Positions 33,382-42,291 are shown, counted from the first letter of the stretch. The stretch: 64,000 nt of DNA from Methanocella_A sp049676595 (GCF_049676595.1 NZ_CP187259.1:124001-188000), one strand, 5' to 3'. Made by a program: numbers and translations. The notes: generated by a model not told the origin, from the sequence alone.

Positions 33382-33877
33382 CGAACGCTGCGCTGTGCCA
33401 GGATCACAGATTACGACGGATTGCACGGATTGCACAGATTCTAATCGACTCATGAATACAGGTTTTTCACGTTAAGCCGATGAAAAACTCCTGGAGGTCT
33501 TGGAGGTCCCGGGAGGCCAGCGAGGATTTTCAAGCTGGGAGGTTAGAGAGGGTCAGAGGTCAGAGAGAAGGATAGGGAGTGTGGAAAGGTCAGGGAGGAT
33601 ATTTTTAAGTTAATTCTCTCGGACCTCCGGGTGCCTCACATAACCTCCCTCTCAGACCTCCTGACCTCTCTGACCTCCCAGCTTGAACGTGTCCTCTCTG
33701 AACTCCTCGTACCTCTCAAACCCCCTCTCCGACCTCTCATCACCTCCCGGACCACCAATTTTTCATGGAACACAGATGATATTACATAAATCCCATTGAG
33801 GGTATACGATCCATGCTTTATCTGTGCAATCCGTGCAATCTGTTGGAATCTGTGATCCTGGCACAGCGCAGCGTTCG
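33382..33877. repeat. 58-bp inverted repeat bracketing a GGAGGTC-word element
   Basis: Arms 33382-33439 and 33820-33877 are reverse complements at 55 of 58 positions. They contain GGATTGCAC repeats and end in the CGAACGCTGCGC word (reverse of CAGCGCAGCGTTCG). Inside lies the separate GGAGGTC element (33449-33775). The whole fills the 650-bp gap between TadC and the next pilin-like gene; no gene is supported there. Confidence 0.85.
33449..33775. repeat. GGAGGTC-word inverted repeat element, copy 1
   Basis: The left half is many GGAGGTC/GAGAGGTC words (33490-33595) and the right half is their complements (33620-33750), separated by an AT-rich centre (ATTTTTAAGTTAATT). Ends read GTTTTTCACGTTAAGC on the left and CAATTTTTCATGGAAC on the right. 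The same element, inverted as a whole and interrupted, occurs at about 35970-36480. Confidence 0.8.
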
Positions 33878-33982
33878 TGTACGTTCACGAGCAAAGAGAT
33901 GCCATTACTTGTTTTCATTCAAATGCAAATTTTTAAATACAATACCAGAATACTTATTTTCAATAATTTGCAAGTGATGCTC

Positions 33983-34456
33983 ATGAGGAAGAAGGGATTC
34001 TTAAAGGACGAGGCGGGAGTAGAAGGCCTCCCCGTAAGGCTAATAGTGGTACTGGTCATAGGAGTCATAGCTCTGGCCGCGATGGTATCAGCCCTGAACG
34101 GCTTCAAGCCGCAGAAAACGCTGAGCGCTTCCATAATAGAGGTGAGCGGCAAGCAGGGCAACATGCTGACCATAGAGCAGGCGGGCTTTGGCAAGGTCAA
34201 CAAGACGTGGACGTGCAAGGTCAAAGTGACCGACGCAGGGGGCGACCCGATCGAAGGGGCCAGCGTCGTCATCTACGGCATGGGAGGCGCAGGCTCGGAC
34301 ATGACCAACAAAACAGGCCAGGCGTATCTAATAAAGACCAACGACGTCGTGCTCAACACCAACCAGAACTCCGGGTACATGACCCTCGAAGTCTCCGCCC
34401 CCGGGTACACCACCTACAAGAACGAGAACGCGCTCGTCGTCGTGCGGGCCGATTAG
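33983..34456 (+). CDS. Type IV pilin-like protein with carboxypeptidase-regulatory-like domain
   Basis: 157 residues from ATG 33983 (33977 also possible). TATA-like TTTTTAAATACA lies about 45 bp upstream, so the leader is short. N-terminus RKKGFLKDEAGVEGLPVRLI, then a hydrophobic helix (about 22-40, VVLVIGVIALAAMVSAL) as in archaeal pilins. The extracellular part has a CKVKVTDAGGDPIEGASVVI fold start and TGQAYLIKTN, typical of CarboxypepD_reg/Ig-like domains. It lies downstream of tadA-tadC, separated by repeats, and is a likely pilus subunit. Confidence 0.72.
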   Translation: MRKKGFLKDEAGVEGLPVRLIVVLVIGVIALAAMVSALNGFKPQKTLSASIIEVSGKQGNMLTIEQAGFGKVNKTWTCKVKVTDAGGDPIEGASVVIYGMGGAGSDMTNKTGQAYLIKTNDVVLNTNQNSGYMTLEVSAPGYTTYKNENALVVVRAD

Positions 34457-34467
34457 CTATAGTTTAA

Positions 34468-35002
34468 TCACGGCGGCACAGCGACACGGAGATAGCACAT
34501 ACCGTAAACGCCAGAATGGTAACTGGAACCACGGCGGCACAGCGACACAGCGACAATGGTTACCTGTACAGCCAAGAGAAAACTTGAACCACGGCGGCAC
34601 AGCGACACAGCGACAATGGCAAACCAGTAAAAGTGAACTCTTTTATGATCCGCGGTGACACAGAGACAGCCCCTTAACCATTAATGGTTTACTGGCCAGG
34701 TGTTTCAGTACATCCATATGATCACATGACCGGTAAACTACTTTCTATAGTGATTCCTGGTTTCTCCAGTATACTAATAAAAGAAGGTTTGTCTCCGCGC
34801 CATCAGCCCGCCGTGCCGCCGTGGATCAATAAAAAGAGGGCCTTGTTATTCAGGTACAGGTTGTCTCTGTGTCGCAGTGCCGCCGTGGTTTAAATAACCA
34901 TCCTGCTATCGTTTCTCGAATCGCCTCCGTGTCGCCGTGCCGCCGTGGTCAGAACATTTGTTTTCCAGTTGTCAGAATTAAGAGCAGTGCCGCCGTGGTT
35001 AG
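34468..35002. repeat. Composite mirrored repeat, copy 3 (best preserved)
   Basis: Forward words CACGGCGGCACAGCGACAC start at about 34469, 34529, 34589 and, decayed, 34650, a very regular 60-bp step. The core with GTTTACTGGCC (34687) and GACCGGTAAAC (34728) follows, then reverse words GTGCCGCCGTGG at about 34813, 34878, 34938 and 34987. It fills the gap between the convergent pilin-like and phosphoglycolate phosphatase genes. Spacers between words are diverged versions of those in copy 1, not unique sequences. Confidence 0.87.
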
Positions 35003-35033
35003 TAAATAATGGTTGTACTATAGTGATCAGCAT

Positions 35034-35732
35034 TTACAGCCGTCTTTTGAGCCACTCGAACCCTTCGGCGGCGCCTTCGCCGTAACTTTTCTGGCAAACG
35101 TAGTCTGCCGCAGCCTTGACCTCGGGGGTGGCATTCCCGACGGCGATGGCGGTGCCGGCCTCTTTTAACATAGGTAAATCGTTCTCGGAGTCGCCCATGG
35201 CGGCGAAGTTCTGCGTGGGGATGCCGAGGATCTCGGCGATCTTGCGCATGCCTGTGGCCTTGTTGACATCCTTATGCTTCAGGTGTAAGGCGAATCTCGT
35301 GTCGACTATCTCCAGGCCGGGGTAGTGCTCGGCGATGATGCTTCTGGCCCGGTCGAGGTCGATGCCCCGGCGGAAGGCGAGCTCGGATTTGCGGTAGGTC
35401 TCGTCCAGCGACTCCAGGTCCGGGAACTCCTTTAGCAGCAGGTCTTTCCCCCGGCGGCACTCCTCGATGTCGGCGAGCACGATGGCCTTAGCGTCGAAGC
35501 CGTGAAGGACGACTCCGCCGTTCTCCCCGATCATCGTGTTGCTGGCGCCCAGCAGCTTGGCCGCCGCCCGGACGAAGCAGATCACGTTCCCCGTGCAGAG
35601 GATGACAGGTATGGGCATCTGCCGCATGGCGGTGACGGCTTCGAGGCTGATGAGGCGGCTCATGTCCGTTAAAGTACCGTCTATGTCTACGACTATGGCT
35701 TTGATTTCCGGGAAGTCGCTGCCTTCGCGCAT
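35034..35732 (-). CDS. Phosphoglycolate phosphatase, archaeal HAD type
   Basis: 232 residues from ATG 35732; the longer frame upstream is AT-rich and non-conserved. HAD motif I is VVDIDGTLTD near 14-23, motif II ILCTGN near 45-50, motif III lysine in HKDVNKATGM, and motif IV AMGDSENDLPML near 179-190. The C2-type cap between motifs II and III fits the archaeal PGP/SPP group, which removes phosphate from 2-phosphoglycolate. Stands alone between two repeat-filled gaps. Confidence 0.87.
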   Translation of the reverse strand: MREGSDFPEIKAIVVDIDGTLTDMSRLISLEAVTAMRQMPIPVILCTGNVICFVRAAAKLLGASNTMIGENGGVVLHGFDAKAIVLADIEECRRGKDLLLKEFPDLESLDETYRKSELAFRRGIDLDRARSIIAEHYPGLEIVDTRFALHLKHKDVNKATGMRKIAEILGIPTQNFAAMGDSENDLPMLKEAGTAIAVGNATPEVKAAADYVCQKSYGEGAAEGFEWLKRRL

Positions 35733-35969
35733 GATGGAAGATAGAGGGATAGTGGTAGTAAAATAGCTGATGGTCGCCAGGATAAAAAATATGATACTGA
35801 TCAAAAGCCGGGAGTCAGCTGATAATCGGAGTCTTGATCAGGTATAGGTGATGAAAAATGAGCAGTTTCTCTGATCTGCGCTAGTATGACCGCCAAGATC
35901 GCCAGGAGGCCAAGCACGCCAGGCTACATATTGGCTATCTACGGGACCCGATCCAAAAAGTCCTCGGCG

Positions 35970-36480
35970 TTCCATGAAAAATTGTTGGTCCGGGAGGTGT
36001 CGAGAGGTCGGAGAGGGGGGTCGGAGAGGTGCGGGGAGTATAGAGAGACTTTTCAAACTGGGAGGTCAGGGAGGTCAGGAGGTCTGAGAGGAGGTTATGT
36101 GAGGCACCCGGAGGTTAGAGAGAATTTTGTTGATGATCACATTCGAACTATCTGGGGCTGTCAGGTACCGTTTACACGAAGTACTCAAAGTACGCGAAGT
36201 ACCCGAAGTCATACTTTAAGATCGGCTTGCAGTCAGCCCTTTAATCGTACTTTGAGTACTTCCTGTACCTCGTGTACTTCGTGTAAATGGTACGGGCGCT
36301 CATCAGAAAAGTCCAGAATAATACCCCATTATCCTCTCAGACCTTTCCACACTCCCCAACCTCCTCTCCGACCTCTGACCCTCTCTAACCTCCCAGCTTG
36401 AAAATCCTCTCCAACCTCCCGGGACCTCCCCAACCTCCAGGAGTTTTTCACCAGCTTAACGTGAAAAAACCTTTTGAATG
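35970..36480. repeat. GGAGGTC-word element, copy 2, interrupted
   Basis: Begins CCATGAAAAATTGTTGGTCC and ends AGCTTAACGTGAAAAAACC, i.e. the reverse orientation of the 33449-33775 copy. The two halves (about 35990-36130 and 36325-36440) are split by unrelated DNA that contains the TACACGAAG-word element at 36159-36301. Most of the 800-bp gap before AfpA is thus repeat; no gene is supported. Confidence 0.8.
36159..36301. repeat. TACACGAAG-word inverted repeat, copy 2 (uninterrupted)
   Basis: Starts GTCAGGTACCGTTTACACG and ends CGTGTAAATGGTACGGGCGC as in copy 1. Arms are CGAAGTAC-like and GTACTTCG-like units at an 8-9 bp step, around a centre (AAGATCGGCTTGCAGTCAGC) also shared with copy 1. It lies within the GGAGGTC element. 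Confidence 0.83.
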
Positions 36481-36535
36481 AGCCGGGTGCCTGACATCAT
36501 GGCGTCCTGGCGTTTTAAATTTAATACTTTTCCGG

Positions 36536-37099
36536 CTATTTCGTCTCGGGGTGGGCCTTGATGTAGTCCTCGATGACCTTTCTGATATCTGACACGTTCT
36601 CCAGTACTGTGATGCTGTCCATCTTCCGGATCTTGTTCACGTTCTCCACGTCGACGTCTCTGATATAAAGGGTCAGCTTCTTGCCGCCGGGCAGGATGGT
36701 CTCCAGCTCTCCGGGCTTGTTGTCAGGCGGGTAGAGGTAGATGGGTATTCGCGCCTTGGCGCCCTGGGAGACGGCGTTGGTGATCAGCGTGTCGGAGATG
36801 CCGTAGGCGATCTTGGCCGTGGAGTTGGCGGTGACCGGGGCGACGAGGAACATGTCGTAGTGGCCGGTCTGCAGTTTTCCAACCAGGAACGGTGAGTTGG
36901 AGTCTACTTCGACGCGGATGTCGTAGAACTCGTCTTCGAGCTTTTGCCAGAGCTTGTACCATTTCAGCACTAGCTTCGCATTCTTGGAGATGTAGATGTC
37001 CACGTGCAGGTCGTACTGCTTTTTGAGATCGACCATCATGCGGGCGATCTCCTCGATCTTGTCCCCGCATCCTGTGATGCCCCATGCTATCTTAACCAT
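36536..37099 (-). CDS. afpA: Archaeoflavoprotein AfpA
   Basis: 187 residues. An FMN protein of the flavoprotein/phosphopantothenoylcysteine-decarboxylase fold, known in Archaeoglobus and methanogens as an electron carrier. Clear marks are the N-terminal WGITGCGDKIEEIARMM, and APVTANSTAKIAYGISDTLI near 86-105, the FMN-binding block. Its start overlaps the end of the iron-sulfur flavoprotein gene by 8 bp, so the two are translated together, fitting an electron-transfer pair. Direction and donor are not shown by sequence. Confidence 0.87.
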   Translation of the reverse strand: MVKIAWGITGCGDKIEEIARMMVDLKKQYDLHVDIYISKNAKLVLKWYKLWQKLEDEFYDIRVEVDSNSPFLVGKLQTGHYDMFLVAPVTANSTAKIAYGISDTLITNAVSQGAKARIPIYLYPPDNKPGELETILPGGKKLTLYIRDVDVENVNKIRKMDSITVLENVSDIRKVIEDYIKAHPETK

Positions 37100-37697
37100 C
37101 GGAATTACCTCTCGTCTTCTCCATCAGGCCGTAGAAGCGCTTGACAGTCTTCCTCACGGTTTTCAGCCCATACTCGTCGGCCGCGATACCTTCTGCGCCC
37201 TTGTCCTGCGACCACAGTGCTCCGCCCAGGTTGGCCCCGAAGCTGCCGCCCCCGGCCGGTATCATCTCGCTGATGACGTAGAACTCGTGGATCTGCTGGA
37301 GAGCGATCTCCTGGCCGCCGGCCCGGTCGCCGCCTACGGCGATGCCCATGCCGATCTTGCCTTTCAGGACATCGGGGTCTTTGGCCGCTATGGCCCGGAC
37401 CCGGTCCATCAGCACTTTGGTCTGGCCGCTCAGCATGCCCTGGTAGCAGGGAGTCCCGATCACGATGCCGTCCGCCCACATCATGCCTTCGTAGAACTCG
37501 GCCAGCGCGTCCTTGTGGACACAGCCTTTCTGCTCCCGGACGCAGTAGTCGCAGTGGATGCAGAATTTTATATCCTTGCCTCTCACGTGGAAGTACCTGG
37601 TCTCGCAGCCCTTCTCCTTGAGAAGATTCAGCGCGTAGTTGACCGCATAGTCGGTGCCCCCGTGCCGGGGGCTGCCGCAGATGCCAAAAACCTTCAT
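37092..37697 (-). CDS. Iron-sulfur flavoprotein (Isf family)
   Basis: 201 residues. The flavodoxin-like N-terminus GICGSPRHGGTDYAVN binds FMN phosphate. The compact cluster motif FCIHCDYCVREQKGC (C-x2-C-x2-C-x6-C, near 46-59) is the hallmark of Isf, which carries a [4Fe-4S] cluster and moves electrons from ferredoxin. IGTPCYQGMLSGQTK forms the second FMN loop. First gene of an operon with AfpA. Family call is firm. Confidence 0.9.
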   Translation of the reverse strand: MKVFGICGSPRHGGTDYAVNYALNLLKEKGCETRYFHVRGKDIKFCIHCDYCVREQKGCVHKDALAEFYEGMMWADGIVIGTPCYQGMLSGQTKVLMDRVRAIAAKDPDVLKGKIGMGIAVGGDRAGGQEIALQQIHEFYVISEMIPAGGGSFGANLGGALWSQDKGAEGIAADEYGLKTVRKTVKRFYGLMEKTRGNSDG

Positions 37698-37903
37698 AAA
37701 CGCTCCCTGGGCGGCAATTTTCGCCTGATCGTTAAAAAGTAGTTATGATTACCGGGACAATAAAGCTTGTCATCGGGCAGAAAGAGCAGGCACCGGGAGC
37801 ATGAAAATACGCTGCACAGGCATGTAGCCTTATTATATTTAATCGTCTAAATAAAAACTTTGGCTGCGACAGGCGAGCGTGAGAGGCACCCGGGGCGTGG
37901 ACG

Positions 37904-38914
37904 ATGGGCGGCAGAGATGATCTGGCCGTAGTAGGGCTGGAAGACGAGATCAGGCAAATACAGAAAGCTCTGGCCGATTACAGGTCGGGGATGAAGAGAA
38001 ACGTGGCCATAGTCAGCGAGCCGTTCTCCGGCAAGACAACGCTCATCAAGGAGGTTATGAAGAGGTATGGCGAGCATATCGCCTACGTGCCGCTGACCTC
38101 CACGGTCAGGGACCTCGAAGCGCTGGCCCTCGAGGGGAGGGCAGAGAGGATCGTGGCCGTGGACGATTGCCAGTACCTGTTCATGCGCAGGATAGGCGGG
38201 TTCGAAGTGCTCAAGCGGTTTCTTGAGATCACGGTTACTTCGGAGAAGTTGTTTTTGTCCGTATGGAACCTGCTGTCGTGGAACTACCTCAACCGGACTC
38301 ACCATCTGCAGGACTATTTTCCCACGGTGGTGAAGATCCCGGAGATGAGTGAAGAGCAGATGAAGGCCATGATAGGCTCCAGATACGACCTGGACAGGAT
38401 AACTTTCGGCAGGGATACCGGCGTCAAAGACGGAGCTGCCGTACGCATGGCCCGGACGCAGGCCAGGAGGACCGGGATCATCGATGGCCTGAAGTCGCTC
38501 TGGTGGAGTGTCAGAAGCGTTTCCCCTCTGCAGAAAGACGAGGGCAGGTTTGTGCGAGAGGCCGTATTTCAGCGTATCCACGACCTGTCCGATGGCAACC
38601 CCGGGGTTGCGCTGGCCATCTGGGATAGCGCAATCTCGGGCAATACTGTGAGGACGAGCGATATCACCGTGCCTGATTACGATACTGATCTGGGGTTCGA
38701 CGAGTCATTCGTGCTGAGCACGATACTGCTCATGCGGTCCATGTCCCGGGAAGATCTGGCGGAAGTAGCCGAGGAGCGCCTCGATATTGACCGGATATTG
38801 TACCTCCTGCAGAACAGGGGGCTAATCAGGCAGGACCGCGGGAGGTACTATATCCAGGAGCTGGCGATGGAAAACATCAAGAGATCCCTGAAGAAAGCGA
38901 GGCAGGTGTGGTAG
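37904..38914 (+). CDS. AAA/STAND-type ATPase preceding MscS channels
   Basis: 336 residues. Walker A is SEPFSGKTTL near 38-47 and Walker B RIVAVDDCQYLF near 85-96. A long helical part follows, with a variable segment near 150-190, and a C-terminal winged-helix-like domain (about 255-325, ending VLSTILLMRSMSREDLAEVA and LLQNRGLIRQDRGRYYIQ). This resembles archaeal ATPases of the MoxR/STAND-like groups with a C-terminal wHTH. TATA-like TTATTATATTTAATC is at 37830-37845. It touches the mscS start with no gap, so a regulatory tie to the channel is possible but unproven. Confidence 0.72.
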   Translation: MGGRDDLAVVGLEDEIRQIQKALADYRSGMKRNVAIVSEPFSGKTTLIKEVMKRYGEHIAYVPLTSTVRDLEALALEGRAERIVAVDDCQYLFMRRIGGFEVLKRFLEITVTSEKLFLSVWNLLSWNYLNRTHHLQDYFPTVVKIPEMSEEQMKAMIGSRYDLDRITFGRDTGVKDGAAVRMARTQARRTGIIDGLKSLWWSVRSVSPLQKDEGRFVREAVFQRIHDLSDGNPGVALAIWDSAISGNTVRTSDITVPDYDTDLGFDESFVLSTILLMRSMSREDLAEVAEERLDIDRILYLLQNRGLIRQDRGRYYIQELAMENIKRSLKKARQVW

Positions 38915-39793
38915 TTGCAGAAGGAAGTCGTGCAGGAAGTGCTAGCTGATATAACCGTGCAGACTGTCCTGCAATCGTTAGTCGTGCTCGGCCTGGCCTA
39001 CGCTGCGGCAAACGTCGGCGCATACCTGCTGGAATACTACGCAGATCGCTTTGGCAAGTGGCGGATCAACATCAAGATGGCAGCCCCCATCCTGAAGATG
39101 GTGATCTACAGCGCTGCCCTGTACTACATTTTCATCCAGGCGCTGGAGCTTGGCCCTGGCCAGTTCGTGGCAGTGGCCAGCCTCATTGGCGTCGGAATTG
39201 GCTTCGGGCTGAGGGACGCTTTCGCCAGCGTCTTCGGCGGGCTGATCCTCGCCCTGGAGAGGCCCTACCACGTGGGCGACACCATTTCGCTGGAAGGGGA
39301 ATACGGGGAAGTCACTGACATAGGCCTCCGATCTACGAAGATGGTCACGCCGCTGGGCAATACCGTAGTAGTGCCCAACAAAGTGCTGATCGAAGAGGCG
39401 GTTTCCAACTCCAGTGCCGGGGAGATCGAGATGATGACCACCATCGACCTGTATATCGACCCCCGCTCCGACTTCGATCTGGCCATGAGGCTCCTGCGGG
39501 ATGCCGTGATAACCTCCAGGTACGTGCACATATCCGAAAACCACCCCCTCACCGTGTTCCTGAACGATTTTCCGTTCTACCGGCGGTTGCGGGCCAGGGC
39601 ATATGTGAGCGACATGAGATACGAGTTCATCTTTAAGTCAGAGATCACTGTGAGGGCCTGGAAGGAATTCGAGAAGCACGGCATCGAGCCACCCCGGGCA
39701 GGCCTCGTGAACCTTGGCGGCGGCCGGCCGGGCCAGGTCTGGCAGCAGGAGCCGCCCGGCAATGAAGACGGTGGCAGAAGAGGCGGAAAGTAA
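38915..39793 (+). CDS. MscS family small-conductance mechanosensitive channel (first)
   Basis: 292 residues starting at TTG 38915, immediately after the ATPase stop; AGGCAGGTG lies just upstream. Transmembrane helices at about 18-42, 52-75 and the pore-lining helix 80-110 with VASLIGVGIGFGLRDAFASVFGG. The beta domain begins RPYHVGDTISLEG and has TPLGNTVVVPNKVLIEEAVSN. The C-terminal part is the usual alpha/beta cage. It opens on membrane tension to release osmolytes. A second MscS gene follows. Confidence 0.87.
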   Translation: MQKEVVQEVLADITVQTVLQSLVVLGLAYAAANVGAYLLEYYADRFGKWRINIKMAAPILKMVIYSAALYYIFIQALELGPGQFVAVASLIGVGIGFGLRDAFASVFGGLILALERPYHVGDTISLEGEYGEVTDIGLRSTKMVTPLGNTVVVPNKVLIEEAVSNSSAGEIEMMTTIDLYIDPRSDFDLAMRLLRDAVITSRYVHISENHPLTVFLNDFPFYRRLRARAYVSDMRYEFIFKSEITVRAWKEFEKHGIEPPRAGLVNLGGGRPGQVWQQEPPGNEDGGRRGGK

Positions 39794-39875
39794 GGATTAA
39801 TAGAGGACCTGTGAGTATAGCCGGACCAGCCCGGAAGTCGCATAGTATTATATTTATAAATATTGTGTTTACAAC

Positions 39876-40832
39876 GTGTGGAAGCGGATCGTTAAGTTCC
39901 TGATGCTGGTCGCCGTAGCGGTTCTGTTCTGGGCTGCCAACTACAGATTCAACATCCTCTACTTTACCCGGGGCTTCCAGACCCTCATCGCCATTGCCCT
40001 CATCTACTTCGTTTTCAAGGTCGTGCTTGAAGAGGTGGTCTCCCGGGGCATAAAGGATGCCCGCTCCCAGTACTCGTTCCGAAGGACCATGTCCATCATC
40101 TACTACGTGGCGATCGTCGTGGCCATCATCGCCATATGGGTCAGGGATACCCAGACCTTGCTGGTATCGTACGGCCTGGTGGCCGCGGGCATTGCAGTAA
40201 CGTTGCAGGACGTATTCAAGAGCTTTGCAGGAGGCGTCATCATCTTCGCGACCGGCACCTACAAGGTAGGAGAAAGGATCGAGATCGGCGGCAAGTTCGG
40301 GGACGTCATCGACATCGGGATCATGTATACGACTCTCCTGGAGATCAAGGAGTGGGTGCAGGGCGATCAGCCCACGGGCAGGATCATAACTATGCCTAAT
40401 AGCAGCGTGCTCAACAATCCCGTGAACAACTACACCAGCGAGCTCAGCTTCATCTTCGAGGACATGAGCATCCCGATCACGTACGACAGCAACTGGAAAA
40501 AAGCCACGGAAGAGGTCCTGGCCATTGTCAGGAGAGAAACCGAGCAGGTGGCGGCCATGGCCGACGAACAGCTGCACGCCATGAGGCGGAGATTTTACGT
40601 GGAAAAGCGGGCGGTAGAGCCGGCCATATTTCTGACGATTACCGACAACTGGATCAACCTGAACATCAGGTTCCCGACCGTGGCGCGGGAGAGGCGGATC
40701 ACCCGGAGCAGAATAAGCACCGCGATACTCGAGATGATAGAGGCGTCGGACGATATTAAGGTAGCCTCGGCCACCGTCGAGATCGTGGGCTTCCCCCCGG
40801 TGAAGATGAAGACCGACGCGCTGGAAAAGTAA
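39876..40832 (+). CDS. MscS family mechanosensitive channel (second)
   Basis: 318 residues from GTG 39876. Transmembrane segments at about 5-22, 30-50, 70-90 and pore helix 90-125 (GLVAAGIAVTLQDVFKSFAGG). The beta domain shows GTYKVGERIEIGGKFGDVIDIG, and ITMPNSSVLNNPVNNYTSE holds the signature PN(S/K)-x-(L)-x-N block. It differs clearly from the upstream channel, so this is not a recent duplication. An 82-bp gap with TATA-like TATTATATTTATAAATA suggests its own promoter. Confidence 0.87.
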   Translation: MWKRIVKFLMLVAVAVLFWAANYRFNILYFTRGFQTLIAIALIYFVFKVVLEEVVSRGIKDARSQYSFRRTMSIIYYVAIVVAIIAIWVRDTQTLLVSYGLVAAGIAVTLQDVFKSFAGGVIIFATGTYKVGERIEIGGKFGDVIDIGIMYTTLLEIKEWVQGDQPTGRIITMPNSSVLNNPVNNYTSELSFIFEDMSIPITYDSNWKKATEEVLAIVRRETEQVAAMADEQLHAMRRRFYVEKRAVEPAIFLTITDNWINLNIRFPTVARERRITRSRISTAILEMIEASDDIKVASATVEIVGFPPVKMKTDALEK

Positions 40833-40852
40833 GCGATAAGGCCGGTACATGG

Positions 40853-42139
40853 CTACGATTTTTCCTCCGGCTTATCGATCACGATGACGTTCACCAGCGG
40901 TATGGCGTCGAAGCTCTTATCCATGAGCCTGCCATCGATCATATCTGTAAGCTGCCGTTTGAGTTCGTCAGACGGCAACGTGATACCACCCGCCCGCATT
41001 ACGTGGACATCGGCAAGCAGCAGGTTACGGTCTGGCGTGCTGGCCGGCGCATACCGGACGTTCGCCTCGAGGAACGTGGCCATCCCGCTGTTGTCCACCA
41101 CTTCCTGGATAGCGGTCGAAGCCCGCTGTTCCTTGGTGGACTTCTGCAGCTCGGGAGGGTCGTAGAACTGCCAGCCGAGGATTCCGACGATAGCCAACGA
41201 TGTCAGGGCTATCGTAAGGTAGGATATCCACTTCCTGCCCCGGGGGTACCGGGCGCCCTGGGAAGACAGCCCGAAGGCGCGGAAGACCAGGCAACCACCG
41301 AGGTTTATGCCGAAGATCGTCCCGAGGAGGGCGAAAAGGCCGTTGTCTACCAGGTCCCACCGGCCGATCACCGCGGCCATGCCGATCAGGCCTGCCTGCG
41401 GGGCCAGGGATGCTGCAACCAGCAATCCGACCGCCGCCCCTGATACCAGGCTGTTGTGCTCTGACTGCGTCTGGTTGAGCGCGCCGGCCGCCCCCGCGAC
41501 TACCGGCAGAAGTAGGAATACGGAGGATAGCTTGCTGACGGATATCATCATGTTGGTGGCAGTCTCCTGGCCCATGGCGAAGCTCATTATCCCGGCGACG
41601 ACCATGGCAATTAACAGGGAGACACAATACCGGAGGAGGCTGCGCCTCAACAGCAGAACATCGCCTCTGGCCGTAGCGATCGCCGTGTTCATGGCCGGAC
41701 CGGCGAACGGGGCTATCAGCATGGCCGCTATCAGCAGGTAGATCGTGTTAGTGAACAAACCTACCCATACGATGGCGCCCGCTGCCACAGAGTAGCCAAT
41801 AAAGCTCTTCCACGAGCCGATGCTCATGAGCCCGTAGAGGTACACCTCGATCGGGCTCAGGCTGCTCACGTCAGTGGCCTGCTCCTCGATATGGTCCTCG
41901 GGCGGGTACATGGGCACGACGCCCGTAGGCATTAACGTCAGCCGCACCTCGGAAATCTTGCCAGCTTCGCCCACAAAGCCTTCTATGCGATCGTTCGGTA
42001 AGCTGGCAGACACCAGGTCCCCCGGGCCGGCAGGCGGCTCTGACCTGACCAGGGAGATGTTTAAGCCCCCGTGCCTCTTCGCCATGTCGACGATTTCTTT
42101 ACCCTTGCCCGAAGGTATCCAGATTTCAAGCCGGCGCAT
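40853..42139 (-). CDS. DUF389 / TIGR00341 family membrane protein
   Basis: 428 residues from ATG 42139 (AGGGG upstream). A soluble N-terminal domain (about 1-100, MRRLEIWIPSGKGKEI) precedes six or so membrane helices. SYSVAAG-like and LLIAAMLIAPFAGPAMNTAIATARGD (read in parts; about 139-164) is the DUF389 core, followed by SGAAVGLLVAASLAPQAGLIG. The long soluble C-terminus (about 335-428) is unusual for DUF389. Function unknown. Converges on the second mscS gene. Confidence 0.82.
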   Translation of the reverse strand: MRRLEIWIPSGKGKEIVDMAKRHGGLNISLVRSEPPAGPGDLVSASLPNDRIEGFVGEAGKISEVRLTLMPTGVVPMYPPEDHIEEQATDVSSLSPIEVYLYGLMSIGSWKSFIGYSVAAGAIVWVGLFTNTIYLLIAAMLIAPFAGPAMNTAIATARGDVLLLRRSLLRYCVSLLIAMVVAGIMSFAMGQETATNMMISVSKLSSVFLLLPVVAGAAGALNQTQSEHNSLVSGAAVGLLVAASLAPQAGLIGMAAVIGRWDLVDNGLFALLGTIFGINLGGCLVFRAFGLSSQGARYPRGRKWISYLTIALTSLAIVGILGWQFYDPPELQKSTKEQRASTAIQEVVDNSGMATFLEANVRYAPASTPDRNLLLADVHVMRAGGITLPSDELKRQLTDMIDGRLMDKSFDAIPLVNVIVIDKPEEKS

Positions 42140-42291
42140 GATCAACCCCTGATCGTAGAGCAGCACTCTTGCCCGCGCATTCGATCAGCAAGGAGGTATG
42201 AGGGAAAAAGAAATTTAAGAGTATACCCGGATTTGAGCAATATCGCTTAGAACATGCCCTGGCTGCCCCGCCGGGCTTAAACGAAAAATAG

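Noticed and set aside
34468..34680. CRISPR array suggested by ~30-bp repeats and ~30-bp spacers
   Set aside because: Spacers align between copies of the element, the repeats decay, the opposite arm is in reverse orientation and no cas gene is near.
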